A stretch of DNA of 64,000 nucleotides from positions 9,030,001-9,094,000 of the forward strand of contig NC_056044.1 in NCBI RefSeq assembly GCF_004379255.2. Direction: 5' to 3'. Positions 23,640 to 34,514 of this stretch are shown here, piece after piece. The notes beneath the pieces were generated by a model that saw nothing but the letters and a program-made list of their open reading frames with translations, ran no database searches and had not been told where the DNA came from. Position numbers and translations under genes: made by a program. Position 1 is the stretch's first letter; every line of letters begins with the position of its first letter. Source of the stretch: Salvia splendens (taxonomy: Eukaryota; Streptophyta; Magnoliopsida; Lamiales; Lamiaceae).

Positions 23640-25880
23640 GGCATCAACTTGAGCTTGGATTGAAACAAAAGGACTTCTGTCCTACCCTGAGTTCCTTGAC
23701 CCGGAGATTTTTATCATGCCAAAGCTTAGTTTTTTCCTTATACCACATGGCAGATTCATAAGACTCAAGCCGTAACTCTTCCAGTTCCTGGAGCTGCATC
23801 TTCCTCTCTTCTTCACAAGCCTGCGGATTCATGTTGATCTCTTGACCGCCCAGTATGCTCTGTGTTCGATTCCCACGGGTAAGTGGGCACATTTTTCCGA
23901 ATACCAACCTATATGGTGACATACCAATAGGTGTCTTATAAGCTGTCCTATAAGCCCATAATGCATCATCCAGTCTCTTTACTCCAATCCTTCCTAGACG
24001 GGTTCACCGTTTTTTCGAGAATGGCCTTTATCTCCCTATTTGATATTTCTGTCTGGCCGTTGGACTGAGGATGATAAGGTGTAGACAACCTATGGTGGAC
24101 TCCGTATTTCTTCATGAGAGCCTCTATTGTACGGTTCTTAAAATGGGTCCTTGGTCTGAGATGACAGCCCTAGGGATCCCGTACCTGTTGAAAATGTTAG
24201 ACCGCAGAAATTTGGCTACTTCCACAGCTTCGCAGGAGGTCGTAGCTTTTGCCTCTATCCATTTCGAAACGTAGTCCACCGCACAAGTATGTATGTATTC
24301 CCATATGAAGATGGAAATGGACCCATAAAGTCCATACCCCAAACATCGAAAATCTCACAAACAATCACCGGAACTTGTGGCATTTCGTCCCTTCTAGAAA
24401 TTCCTCCAATCTGCTGACACCTTTCGCAATTCTGGCAGAATTCGAATGCATCCTTATGTAATGTAGGCCAGTGTAGAAACACACTGTCTAGAACCTTCCT
24501 TGCAGTCTCCTAGGTCCAAAGTGACCCCTACAAGCTAAAGCATGGCAATGATTCAGCACATCCTTTGCTCCCACTCCGGAATATCATCTCCAATTACCTG
24601 GTCAGCTCCCATTTTCCACAAATACGGATCGTCCCAAAAGTAGTATTTGGCTTCACTTTTTAATTTCATCTTCTGGGCCCGGGAAATTTCGTCGGAACTG
24701 GGCACTTCTCTTAGTGACCAAGTAATTTGCTAGATCAGCGAACCATGGCTCTGATTCGCCTGGCATTTCCTTTTTCAGCATCTCCTAGACCTGTTGCTGC
24801 CATTACTTCTTCCCAATTGATAGGTCTAGGAGAATCGTTAAAATAATAAAGATGTCTATCCGGGAACGCATCAGGTATTGCTTCATCCGTCTCACCTTGG
24901 TAAATGCGACTCAGGGATCAGCCACCTGTTCTCCGTCCCCTTCTTGTCTCTGTACTGACTTCCCAGTTAAACTCCTGTAACAGTAACACCCATCGGATCA
25001 ACCTTGGCTTAGACTCCTTCTTTTGCCAGTAGTAGTATTTATCGCAGCGTGATCTGTGAAGACTATCACCCTCGACCCGAGCAGATATGGTCGGAATTTT
25101 TCAAAAGAGTACACGACTGCCAACATTTCCTTCTCGTGGTGTCGTAATTTTTCTGGGCTTGATTTAGCGTTTTTGACGCATAGAAAATCACGTAACTTTT
25201 TCCGTCAACTCTTTGACCTGCAGCACCGCCCTACTGCATAGTCACTCGCATCGCCACATGATTTCAAACGGCAAACCCCAATCAGGTGCTCTGATGATGG
25301 GGGCAGATACTAATCTGTCCTTCAGCAGCTGAAAAGCCTTAATGCACCCCTCATTAAAAACAAACTCAACATCGTTATGCAACAGATGAGTGAGTGGCTG
25401 AGCAATTTTGGCAAAATCCTTTATAAATCTCCTGTAGAATCCTGCGTGACCTAGGAATCCCCTCACTTCCTTTTGATTTGTCGGGTGGGGCAGTTTTGAT
25501 ATCACGTCCACTTTTGCTTGGTCCACCTGTATGCCCCTTTCCGATACTACATGCCCCAGGACAATTCCTTCAGGGACCATGAAGTGGCATTTCTCGAAAT
25601 TCAAAACCAAGTGCTTCTCTTGACATCTTCTCAGCACTACATCCAAGCTCGCCAGACATGAATCAAATGAATCCCCGTATACAGTGAAGTCGTCCATAAA
25701 GATCTCGATGCAATCTTCCAGCAGGTCTGAGAAAATACTCATCATACATCGTTGAAAAGTGCCTGGTGCATTGCAAAGGCCAAACGGCATTCTCCGATAT
25801 GCATACGTTCCGAACGCCATTTGAAATCCGAGCCTACTAAATTGTTTTACCAGGTTGCTTTGGAAGTATAATAAGATGGG
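23640..25880 (-). pseudogene. Gypsy Pol remnant: RT, RNase H, integrase
   Basis: From the high end, the RT palm begins with FGTYAYRRMPFGLCNAPGTF, then the FMDD active-site motif near 25695, then LGHVVSERGI. RNase H follows near 25250 (DASDYAVGAVL after a frameshift). Integrase follows with a zinc-binding CQNCERCQ region near 24430 and core motifs [17 protein letters not shown] and SDQG at 24130-24400. The tail [10 protein letters not shown] and [16 protein letters not shown] lies at 23644-23922. At least three frameshifts separate these pieces. Confidence 0.85.
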
Positions 25881-25886
25881 GGCGGT

Positions 25887-27228
25887 GTTCCTGAAAGATT
25901 GGCTGTCTGGTTCAGATGACTTTACCATGTTTCTATGGGAACCTGCTGCCAGCAAACACCCCAAAAATCGTATGACTGGTCATCAACAGGTGCTCAGTTT
26001 TGCATCATTTCAATATTAGCTCTGTTTTTGAATAAACCAAACTCAGTTGAAATTATTTATTCTGGATTAAATGCTTTATATCTTTCAAACAAATGCTGAT
26101 ATTCCTTTTACTAAGTTTACTGAAGAGCCAATGTTTGATTTCATAGACATGAGATGCAGAGAATGAGGGACTGGCATTGGATAGATGACATATCATTAGA
26201 CTCAGAACATGCGTAAATGATAATCAGAAAGAAAAAAAAAGGAAACATACAAGTAGAAAATCTCTAGTGATGATTTGGGAATGATTGGTAGCCATGGTCT
26301 TGGCATATAATTACGGACTGCAGGAAAACTTCTACATCCATTCTCATTCTCAAGCTTAATCAAACCCCAAAATCAAACATCTTCTCGTTTAGTGTTACCT
26401 TTCTGTCAACTACTTGTGTTCATCAACATGCTCGATCTAACAAAGCTGTGCACAGAAAATATTGTACCCGGGGCTTCCTTCTCTATCTCTCAATCTCTTT
26501 ACACCATTGATGCATCTAGTTTGCATAATCTGGTTAATCCTCTCATTATATGTCCGGAGCTTTCAACCTTATTAATGATTATTGATACTACCATATATCG
26601 ACATTGAGTACAAACCTCTTATTATTATTTGATCTCCTGTAGCTTGTAAATCATGTTTACTTTTCTCCTGACGGGCAATGGATTGCAAGTGCCTCCTTTG
26701 ATAAGTCAGTCAAATTATGGAATGGAGTAACTGGAAGTTTCGTGGCTGCCTTCCGTGGCCATGTTGGGCCCGTTTATCAAATAAGGTTTGGATTATTTTT
26801 AATAGAATTTTATGCATCTAGTCTGTAGATCTAATGAGAACATCTTCTTGCAGCTGGTCAGCTGACAGTAGACTGCTTTTGAGTGGAAGCAAAGACTCAA
26901 CTCTCAAGGTAAATGTCCCTTTAGATAACTGAATGTACTAGTAAGAATGGAAAAATGGTGTGTGTTATCATTTTCATGATTATTGACATGGAAGCCTGTA
27001 AAAACAGGTTTGGGATATTCGTACGCAGAAGCTGAAACAAGATCTTCCAGGACATGCAGATGAAGTAAGCTGTGTTGTCCGAGTTGTTTTGGTCCATTTT
27101 ATGCATCTAATTGAATCTTTGACGAACCCCTTTTTGAATTGCAGGTGTTTGCAGTGGACTGGAGTCCAGATGGTGAGAAAGTAGCATCAGGTGGAAAGGA
27201 TAAAGTTCTGAAGCTATGGATGGGGTAG
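25887..27228 (+). pseudogene. NLE1: NOTCHLESS-like WD40 gene, 3' half only
   Basis: Notchless is a WD40 protein that works with the Midasin ATPase in 60S ribosome maturation. Five exons can be read: about 25887-25989 (SGSDDFTMFLWEP), 26643-26785 (VNHVYFSPDGQWIASASFD), 26854-26908, 27008-27064 and 27145-27228 ending KVLKLWMG. All junctions are GT-AG and the last four exons are open. They cover roughly the last three WD40 blades. The first exon is cut on its 5' side by the truncated gypsy element, and its first codons appear off frame (near 25900). The N-terminal NLE domain and first blades are absent from the window, so this is a fragment. It could be a remnant of a real neighbour or a captured piece. 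Confidence 0.85.
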
Positions 27229-28519
27229 ACGTAACGCCAACAGTTTCACTATCATATACCGAGTTTTGGCAAGAAACGGAATCGCTGTTGCCACAAGAGA
27301 TCACAAAGACAGGTATACATTAGTTTTAGAGAAGTAGTATCTTCTTCTGTCCAATTTCATTTATAAGACCTGGTGGTGATGATCAAGCTGCATATTTTTA
27401 TTTCTCATTTATTTCCCTTTGTAAAGGAATAAACAACAAACAGGGTTAGCTAAAATTTTCATTTTTTTATCTTTACCAGTTGCACTCAACATCCATATCC
27501 TTGGAAGAAATGGTAATGGAGTACATTTTTGTTTCCCAACAGCTTAATTTTGTCAATCGATATTATAGAGTCAAACACATAAAAGCAAGTTGCCAATCTA
27601 ACAAATATTCTTCTTTTAAATACTACTCATAGTACAAGATTAAAGCAATCTTTAAGCTATCTAAGCAAACAAAAATATTTCATTATTTCAAATTGCATTA
27701 TAACAACATTTCCAATCTGTGCTTCTATGGACCCAAGGTGCCTCAAACCTTCGTACACGAATATCCAATTGTCGCCGACTAACAAAATAAATAAATTTGT
27801 GGAAAAAAAATTGTCGAGAAACGCCCCAAAGATGCTCTTAACGCAAATTTCGCATGCCTCGAACCCATTTTGATAGGCAAACCCATAAATCCAAAGTTAT
27901 ACGCCTTTTACAACAGTTTGGAGCCACGAAGGAGATGCCGCGCAAGTAAAACATACTCATATTTTAGTGGAAACATTCAGTGGTACTGGTAGATGCAGAA
28001 ATTTTAATGCAGTGGTATGAAAACTAATTATAACTGCTTGGAGTTTCAATATTCCACTAATTCTTTTATTTTTGTAAATCAAATCCTTCATTGTAAATAT
28101 AAATAAATTATTTTTTTAGTGTTACTATTTGGCATCTTTTAGCTCCAATTGGATGGCTTCTAGAATACAATTAAATTTTAAAATTCATTCATATTATGTA
28201 TTAAGATTTTAATTTAATTTTTCTTATATATTTTATTTTACAAGTATTAAAAATCATATGAAATTATTTTATTTATTGAAATATTAGCTACATAAGTATC
28301 TATTAAAAACAAGATAAATAAAAAAATATATGAATGAAAATTAAATTAAAGAAATTATATTTATTAAATTGTTAGCTATATAAATATTTAATAAACATAA
28401 AGTAAATAATAAAAATTAAATATCAATCAAAACAAAATCAAGTTGAAATCGTGTATGAATGAAAACAAAAACAAAATGAAAAACGCAAGTCAGCATCAAT
28501 GAAATTTCTTTTTGAAAAG
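27229..28519. other. AT-rich stretch after the NOTCHLESS fragment, no gene seen
   Basis: The first few hundred bases could be the old 3' UTR of the NOTCHLESS-like gene. The rest (about 28060-28480) is very AT-rich with no open frame, RNA gene or recognised repeat. Confidence 0.6.
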
Positions 28520-28740
28520 AGCAAGTAAAGTTAAGTTTTTTTATATATAAAAAAGGCTCAAGCCAAAAACGGCGAGCAAGCAAGCCCAGTGTACAAAACT
28601 CCCAAACAAAAGCATCAAACAACATCACTCAGAGCTACTCGACAGACCACCTACAAACACATCAACGGCCAAAAACCAACACACCTGCCCAAATAACCGA
28701 AAAACTAAAATAAGAACCCACAACCAAAAGCACCCCACAA

Positions 28741-29138
28741 TCCAAGCCTCCTAGCTCAACTGACTGGTTGAGAAGGGAGGCAAGGATACCGCCCATCCAG
28801 GAGGTCATGAGTTTGAATCCTGTATGTCGCAACTTGGGATTAATTTCCCCTGTGGGCCTTTGGGCTTGGCAAGCTTGCAGACCCCGACCCGCTTGATGGC
28901 GAGAATTTACGGTCCCGGCCCCGGTTGCCCCGGACCCGTCGAACGGGGGGCTAGAGAACGAGCCTGAGGAGGGGCTTGCTCACAGGCTGGTGCGCGGCTG
29001 CGTGTGTCAGGGCTAGTCTTCGAGCCATGAGGGCTGTGTGTCAGGGTAGCTCGCTTGCCGAATGTATCACGAACTCCGATGTGTGTGTGTGTGGGGTGTG
29101 TGTCTGTATGTGTCTGTGTGTGTGTAAAAAAAAAACCC
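28741..29138 (+). mobile_element. tRNA-derived SINE nested in the LINE
   Basis: An A-box-like TAGCTCAACTGACTGG (from 28752) and a B-box-like GGTCATGAGTTTGAATCC (28803-28820) form an RNA polymerase III internal promoter. The tRNA-unrelated body is followed by a TG-rich tract and an A10 run. Flanks AAAGCACCCCACAA (28727-28740) and AAAGCGCCCCCCACAA (29139-29154) are an imperfect target duplication. It inserted into the LINE, so it is the younger of the two. Confidence 0.85.
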
Positions 29139-29286
29139 AAAGCGCCCCCCACAACAACAGCACAGACAAAAAGCACAACAAGCGAAGAGAAGAGACAACA
29201 AAAAACACCCACAAAGCTAGATACCTGGTCCCAACTTATATCCCCGATCTCTCAAGTTCAGACTTTCTGACTCTTTGTGTGTTCAG

Positions 29287-29612
29287 AAAGTTTCTCAACC
29301 AAATCCACTTCCCATGCAAATAAATTCCTTCGCCATTTGAAGCTCCAACTCCAAGACCCATTCTCCCATATCATCAATGTATCGGTTCTTTTGGTTAGAC
29401 ACTACATAAGTCTAGGAAATGTGTCTTTCAAGCTTTGGCCTCCCGTCCAGTGATCTAACCAAAACCTTGTTCGAGTTCCATTGCCCACTCCCATCTGAAT
29501 TCCTTTGCATGCCACCTCTTGGGACTTTTTTTTGAAAAAACTGAAATCAATAATTTGTCCCCAGATGCTTGAAGAAATTCTCTTGTTCAATCCTTGAAAA
29601 TCTAAACCCAAC
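29287..29612 (-). repeat. Second copy of a LINE RT-linker segment (other copy 30249-30575)
   Basis: The minus strand encodes DFQGLNKRISSSIWGQIIDF and VGNGTRTRFWLDHWTGGQ. The same segment is at 30249-30575 with a few indels. The second copy lies on the wrong side of the zinc-binding domain, so it is a rearranged duplicate about 963 bp away, not normal LINE order. Confidence 0.8.
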
Positions 29613-29743
29613 TCATCATGCATTTGCCCTGGAGAGAACGAAAAGTTGGTACACCAACATGTTATCCAAGCACTAAGTGCCAGAAGATAAGTTTCTTCTC
29701 GATCTCCAAATTGTGTACATAGCTTTGGTAAACAGTTCTGTTT

Positions 29744-30987
29744 CTAAGGTCCCAAATCGACCATGTAGTCACATAGAAGAGGGCGATCCATATCCTCTTT
29801 CAAGATTTCGGAATGGGCCACCCATCCAAGAGAGGAGGCAAGAAGTCGGATCTTTGGGAAGGCACGTGGAGATGATGTTCCATCGGCAATGACAATAGTA
29901 CCAAAGGCTGCTAGAGAACCTGCAGCAGAAGATGATGTTCTCAACAGATTCAGGTCCTCCTTGCATAAGGCACATCGATCCTCATCAACTCCAAGAACGC
30001 CAATTTTGACCAACCTATCTTTAGTGTTGAGTCTTTTTTGGAGAATAAACCACACTTGGAATTGAGCTTTAGGTGGTGCGACATTTCTCCAAGCTAACTG
30101 TCCTTGAGTGCCGATAGGAGTTTCTTCATTTTGAGCATGTGTGGCCTACAAGTAAAAATTAGAAACATAAAAAGAGTTTGAGGTTGTCGAAAGACCACAC
30201 TCTCACATCCCTCCTATTCTCTCTCAAAGACGTACGGTTAACAACTCTAGAAAGTTTCTCAACCAAGTTTACTTCCCATGCAAACAAATTCCTTCGCCAT
30301 TATGAAGCTCCAACTCCAAGACCCATTCTCCCATATTCCCATATCATCAATGTATCGGTTCTTTTGGTTACACTACATAAAGTCTAGGAAATGTGTCTTT
30401 CAAGCTCTGGCCTCCCGTCCAGTGATCTAACCAAAACCCTTGTTCGAGTTCCATTGCCCACTCCCATCTGAATTCCTTTGCATGTCACCTCTGGGATTTT
30501 TTTGAAAAAAACTGAAATCAATAATTTGTCCCCAGATGCTTGAAGAAATTCTCTTGTTCAATCCTTGAAAATCTTCGACGTGGTTGAGATTATGGTTTGA
30601 CTTGATGATTTCCTTCCAGAGAGATTTCTGATCTTCAGCAAATCGCCACCACCATTTGAAGAGCAAGGCTGCATTAGGGGTATGTATGTCCCTGCCAATC
30701 CCCCCTCTATCGATTGGTCTTTGGATGCGTCCCAAGCGATCAAATTTCCACCTTTATCAATCCCCGACCTTCTTACCCTGAAGAAACATCTCTGCACTTG
30801 TATGATACGCCTAAACACGCATACGAAACAAACTGAGATAGTAAACGGGGAGATTATTGATGACTGACTTAATGAGGACTAGTCTTCCTGCCTTGAAAAG
30901 ACACTTCGCTTTCCAAAGGGATAACCTCTTCTCTCACTTTTCGAATAATAGGCTTCCACGTTTCAAACCTTCCCGGACAAGCTCCAA
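29744..30987 (-). pseudogene. LINE reverse transcriptase C-terminus with zinc-binding (zf-RVT) domain
   Basis: At 30400-30987 the minus strand reads typical plant L1 RT tail, including GGIGRDIHTPNAALLFKWWWRFA. At 29744-30055 it reads WFILQKRLNTKDRLVKIGV followed by a CALC motif, the reverse-transcriptase zinc-binding domain that follows RT in plant L1 elements; a second frame supplies FCCRFSSSLWYY. Several frameshifts and stops make it non-functional. Confidence 0.82.
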
Positions 30988-31288
30988 AGCAAGTAAAGTT
31001 AATGCATCGATTGAAAACAATTTATTAAAACTAAATTAAGTAATGAAAATAACATAGCAAAATAAATAAAACTGAAAGAGCGTCGATGAGGCCAAAGAAG
31101 TTTTTTCAAAAAATTATAGACGTAATTACATTCCGAGAGTTCAACACTAGGCTTGTATTGAAACAAGAGTAGTTTTTTTTTATCACTACTATTGATGACA
31201 AATTCTTAGTTAAATGTGATACCATAGTCGTACACCTACATCCGTTATTAAACGCCACACTTTAACTCCATATAAAATTTAAGAAATA

Positions 31289-31518
31289 CTTCCTCTGTCC
31301 CGCTATAAGTGAGGCGTTTCAATTCAGACGTAGTTTTGCAAAAATGATAATATTAGAATTGAGAAAAAGTAAAGTAAGTAAGAGAATAATGTATATACGA
31401 CTCACTTCTAGATTATTCTCTCTCTTACTTTATCTTCTCTCATGTCTAACTATTTATTATCATTTTTGTAAACAAACGGCCGAAAAGAAACGCCTAACTT
31501 ATAGTGGGACAGAGAGAG
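31289..31518. mobile_element. Stowaway-like MITE in the spacer
   Basis: Terminal inverted repeats CTTCCTCTGTCCCGCTATAAG and its inverse are flanked by TA on both sides. The element is 230 bp and palindromic near its ends, with no coding sequence. It lies just outside the right arm. Confidence 0.82.
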
Positions 31519-31573
31519 TATAATGGAAAGCTGATTGAAAAAATTATTAGAATGTGAGCTATACTTTAATATA

Positions 31574-31774
31574 TTCCATTCGTTCCGAGAAAGATGACCA
31601 CTTCATTGGGCAACACGGGATTTTATGCAATTTTATTTTATGTGTTAAGTGGAGAAAATAAAGTAAGAGAGAAAATAAAGTAGAGTTCAAGGAATTTCTA
31701 TTTTTATTAATGGATCATCTTGGATGAGACAAACTAAAAAGAAAAGTGAATAGTTTTTGTTGGGATAAACGGAG
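31574..31774. mobile_element. MITE spanning the right-arm inner border
   Basis: This 201-bp TA-flanked element has ends TTCCATTCGTTCC and the inverse of CTCCGTTTATCCC. The arm-to-arm homology begins at 31729, inside it, and the left arm keeps only the matching 46 bp (17244-17289). Confidence 0.7.
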
Positions 31775-31843
31775 TATTAGTTTTATAATAAATTATAAGT
31801 GAGAATAAATTAGTAGAATGTGAGGTCCGTACTAAAAGTAGTA

Positions 31844-32057
31844 CCCCATCCGTCTCACTCAAGATTTTCACATTTCTTTTTTAGTTTGTCCCATTTAAGA
31901 TGTTCACTTTCCATATTTGGAAACAAATTCATCTCTTTTCTCTCCTTATTAAAACACCCGAACTATCTTCCTTCTCTCTACTTTATTACACCAAATAATT
32001 TTTTCTAAAACTCTGTGCCACTCAATATTGTGGACATCTTGAGTGGGACAGATATAG
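31844..32057. mobile_element. Stowaway-like MITE, right-arm copy
   Basis: Mirror of 16961-17174 with the same 214-bp length and TA flanks. The copia element inserted about 110 bp away from it in this arm only. Confidence 0.75.
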
Positions 32058-32168
32058 TAGGAGTAAAAAGTAACTGTGACAAGTATTGGCGAATAAACCA
32101 CAAATAAAACCAGTGACAACTAATGACAAACACGAGGAATATTATACTTGAGTTTGTGGGATACAGCT

Positions 32169-33311
32169 TGTAAAAATCATGGATTAAATATGCCCGGTCA
32201 ATGGTTTTGACCAAAGAATAAATGTGACGAGACATTTAATTTTGTGAAATTAAATGATATAGCGTCGATCTACATTTTACGTAGATAAATGTAGTATATT
32301 CACTTTCTCAAATCCGATTTCCGGTGAGTGAGAAATAGTGGATTAAAGTTGGGCATAATTAGCTTTTAATTAAAGCTTGGAGCATGTGCTTAGGGAATAA
32401 TTAACTAGTGTTAATTATCCCACATTGGAAGATTAATACATCTTTAATGTGTTTAAATTAAGTGACTTTATGTTACTTAATAATTATAGTGGATCAAGAT
32501 GGGTGAAAAAGCCCACACGCGCGCGCCGCCGCCGCCGCCCGCCCCGCCCGAGCCCGAGCCCGAGCCCGTGCCCGTGCCCGTGCCCGTGGGCGTGGGCGTG
32601 GGCGCGGGCCTCGGGCCTCGGGCCCGGGCCCGGGCCTGATCCCGAGCCCGATCCCGATCCCGATCTTGGACTTGGACTTGGACTTGGATCTTGGCAATTG
32701 GTCTTTGGGCTTGGGGCTTGGCCCAAACTATTCTTTTTGGACCACTGCCGAGTTAGCAATCCAAGTGGCTTGACACGTCGTCAAGCGAGGCACAGTCACG
32801 GCTGCCACGTGAGAAATCCACACGCTCCACATGCGATAGGCACACGCCTGCCACACGCTCGTAACCGACGGCGGTTACGAATCTGCCATGATGAGCCTTC
32901 ATGGCTCGGTTGACCCTGCATGGTGGCTTGGCCTATAAATAGGCTAGCCATACCACTGCATTAGGACACACTATTACAAGCCTTCTGCATCATCATAAGC
33001 TCTCTCCCTCTCTCTGCATTGTCCTTCTGTTGAAGCTCTGCCCTCTCCTCCATCCAGTTCGCCGGAGCTCTACTGATTGCGGTGCTGCATCAATAGAGAC
33101 GTAGCCGTTTTACCTTTGGGGACGACACGCCAAACCGAAGAGCACTACCGGGGCGTATCTCGTCTTGCGGGAAGAGGCCTCCTCGACTCGGCTAAACTTA
33201 GTTCACGGTTTATTTGTTTCATTGTAATTCAGTTCAGTTTCGTTTCTTGTATTCCTTCTTTTGGGTTGTATTACGCCCGGCTTTTATCTCTTGTAATCAG
33301 TAGAACCAACA
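32169..33311 (+). repeat. 5' LTR of broken copia element
   Basis: Contains a GC-rich hexamer array at 32512-32700, a TATAAATAG core near 32933 and a downstream pyrimidine-rich leader. It pairs with 38393-39531. Confidence 0.92.
32512..32700 (+). repeat. GC-rich hexanucleotide array inside the LTR
   Basis: Runs of GCCGCC, GAGCCC, GTGCCC, GTGGGC, GGGCCT, GATCCC and GGACTT units follow one another. All drift from one six-base theme. The 3' LTR has the same array (38752-38925) with different copy numbers, including an extra ACGCGC block and fewer GTGCCC units. Open frames across it encode Gly/Pro/Arg repeats and are artefacts of the array. Confidence 0.88.
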
Positions 33312-33399
33312 ATCGCAAGACGAGATAACTTCCTTTTGAAGGGATTTTGACCTCTAAACTGAACTTAAAATTTCGAAACTTAATACACCTTTGCTGGAG

Positions 33400-34500
33400 A
33401 TGTCGACGGAATCCAACACCACCGCTGCCGCCACCACCGCCGCCATTCCTTCAACCATGGCGACCACTGGACCTGTCAACACGTCGTCGATTCCGACGAT
33501 GATGCCCACTCCCGGGCGCTATCCTTCTTCCTCAACAACCCCTTGGGAGTTCGTTAACCCCCTTGGGCTCACTGGTGGATCCACTTCGAGTGGGTCGGTT
33601 GGTTCCACTTTTAGTGGTTCCTTCGGGTCCTTTAATGGATCGAGTGCTGGGGCCTTCGGGTCTCACACGGGTGTTGGGGCCTTCGGGTCTCACACGAATG
33701 TTGGGGCCTTCGGGTCTCATGCGGGTGCTAGTCCCTTCGGGGCTGGTACGACCATGGCGGGCTCTATGCCCAACATGAATGGTGGGGGCTCTATGCCCAA
33801 CCATGTTGTTGGCTCCTTCGGGGGCAACAGAATTGGTTCCTTCCAAGGACCAACTGCGGCACCTTTGGCACCAAGAATGATGCCACCTGCCGAGAAGCCA
33901 CCAAAGTTTGGAGGATCTGACTTCAAGCGGTGGTATCAAAAGATGTTGTTCTACTTGACAACATTGGGCGTCACCAACTTCCTCACGGAGAACGAGCCGC
34001 CCGCGCCAAGCGACCAAGAGACTAGGCTCGAAGTCATGGCGGACTATGAAGCTTGGAGAAAAGGGGATTATCTATGTAAAAATTTTATTTTAAGTGCATT
34101 AGATGATAGCCTCTATAATGTATACTCCAATGTAACCACATCTAAACAAATGTGGGAAAACCTAGAAAAGAAGTATAGCATAGATAATGCTGCAGGGACG
34201 GAACAAGTTGTAGCATCCAAGTTTATGGACTACAAAATGGTCGACTCTCGACCCGTCATGGAGCAAGTCCAAGAGCTCCAAATGATCATCCACTCATTAG
34301 TGGCTGAAGGGATGACCTTGCCCGATAAATTCCTAAGGTGCACGATCATTGACAAGCTCCCTCCAAGTTGGAAGGACTTCAAGAGTTATCTCAAGCACAA
34401 GCGAAAGCAGATGACCCTTGAAGACTTGATCGTGAAGTTGCGCATCGAGGCCGACGTGCGCAAAAGTGATCAAAGGCTAAGGGATTCGCCCCAAATGAAG
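33400..34500 (+). pseudogene. Copia Gag, frameshifted before the zinc knuckle
   Basis: From the ATG at 33400 the frame gives a Gly/Ser/Thr-rich N-terminus. It has a tandem segment repeated about three times at 33650-33750 (GAFGSHTG-like). A standard plant copia Gag domain follows (FGGSDFKRWYQKMLFYL, then MWENLEKKYSI, then LEDLIVKLRIE). The zinc knuckle [14 protein letters not shown] (34611-34652) is in a different frame. A one-base loss in the A run near 34471 would explain this. No slippery site suggests programmed shifting. Confidence 0.85.
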
Positions 34501-34514
34501 CCAAGGCCAATCTG

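Larger units (their letters stand above)
17287..25880 (-). mobile_element. 5'-truncated Athila-type Ty3/gypsy retrotransposon
   Basis: Reading the minus strand gives, in order, reverse transcriptase, RNase H, integrase, a large post-pol open region and a candidate 3' LTR. Order RT-RNaseH-IN is gypsy, and an extra open region between integrase and LTR is the Athila layout. Gag, protease and the 5' LTR are missing. The element ends abruptly in the RT against NOTCHLESS-like exon sequence near 25880. Several frameshifts show it is dead. Confidence 0.8.
28535..30987 (-). mobile_element. 5'-truncated L1-type LINE with target duplication
   Basis: The direct repeat AGCAAGTAAAGTTAA occurs at 28520-28534 and 30988-31002, a 15-bp target duplication of target-primed reverse transcription. 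The minus strand carries RT C-terminal and zinc-binding pieces. At the 28535 end it has a T-run (poly(A) on the element strand) and a Lys/Ser-codon-like 3' region containing GCTTGCTCGCCGTTTTTGGC, so the 3' end is at low coordinates. The 5' end is truncated inside the RT, as is usual for LINEs. A SINE is nested in its 3' part. Confidence 0.88.

Noticed and set aside
28907..29323. Open frames across the TG-rich and A-run region
   Set aside because: They overlap the SINE tail and microsatellite and encode low-complexity Cys/Val/Lys strings.
32449..32913. Gly/Pro/Arg-rich open frames across the LTR array
   Set aside because: They are translations of a GC-rich hexamer repeat in all frames and occur in both LTRs.
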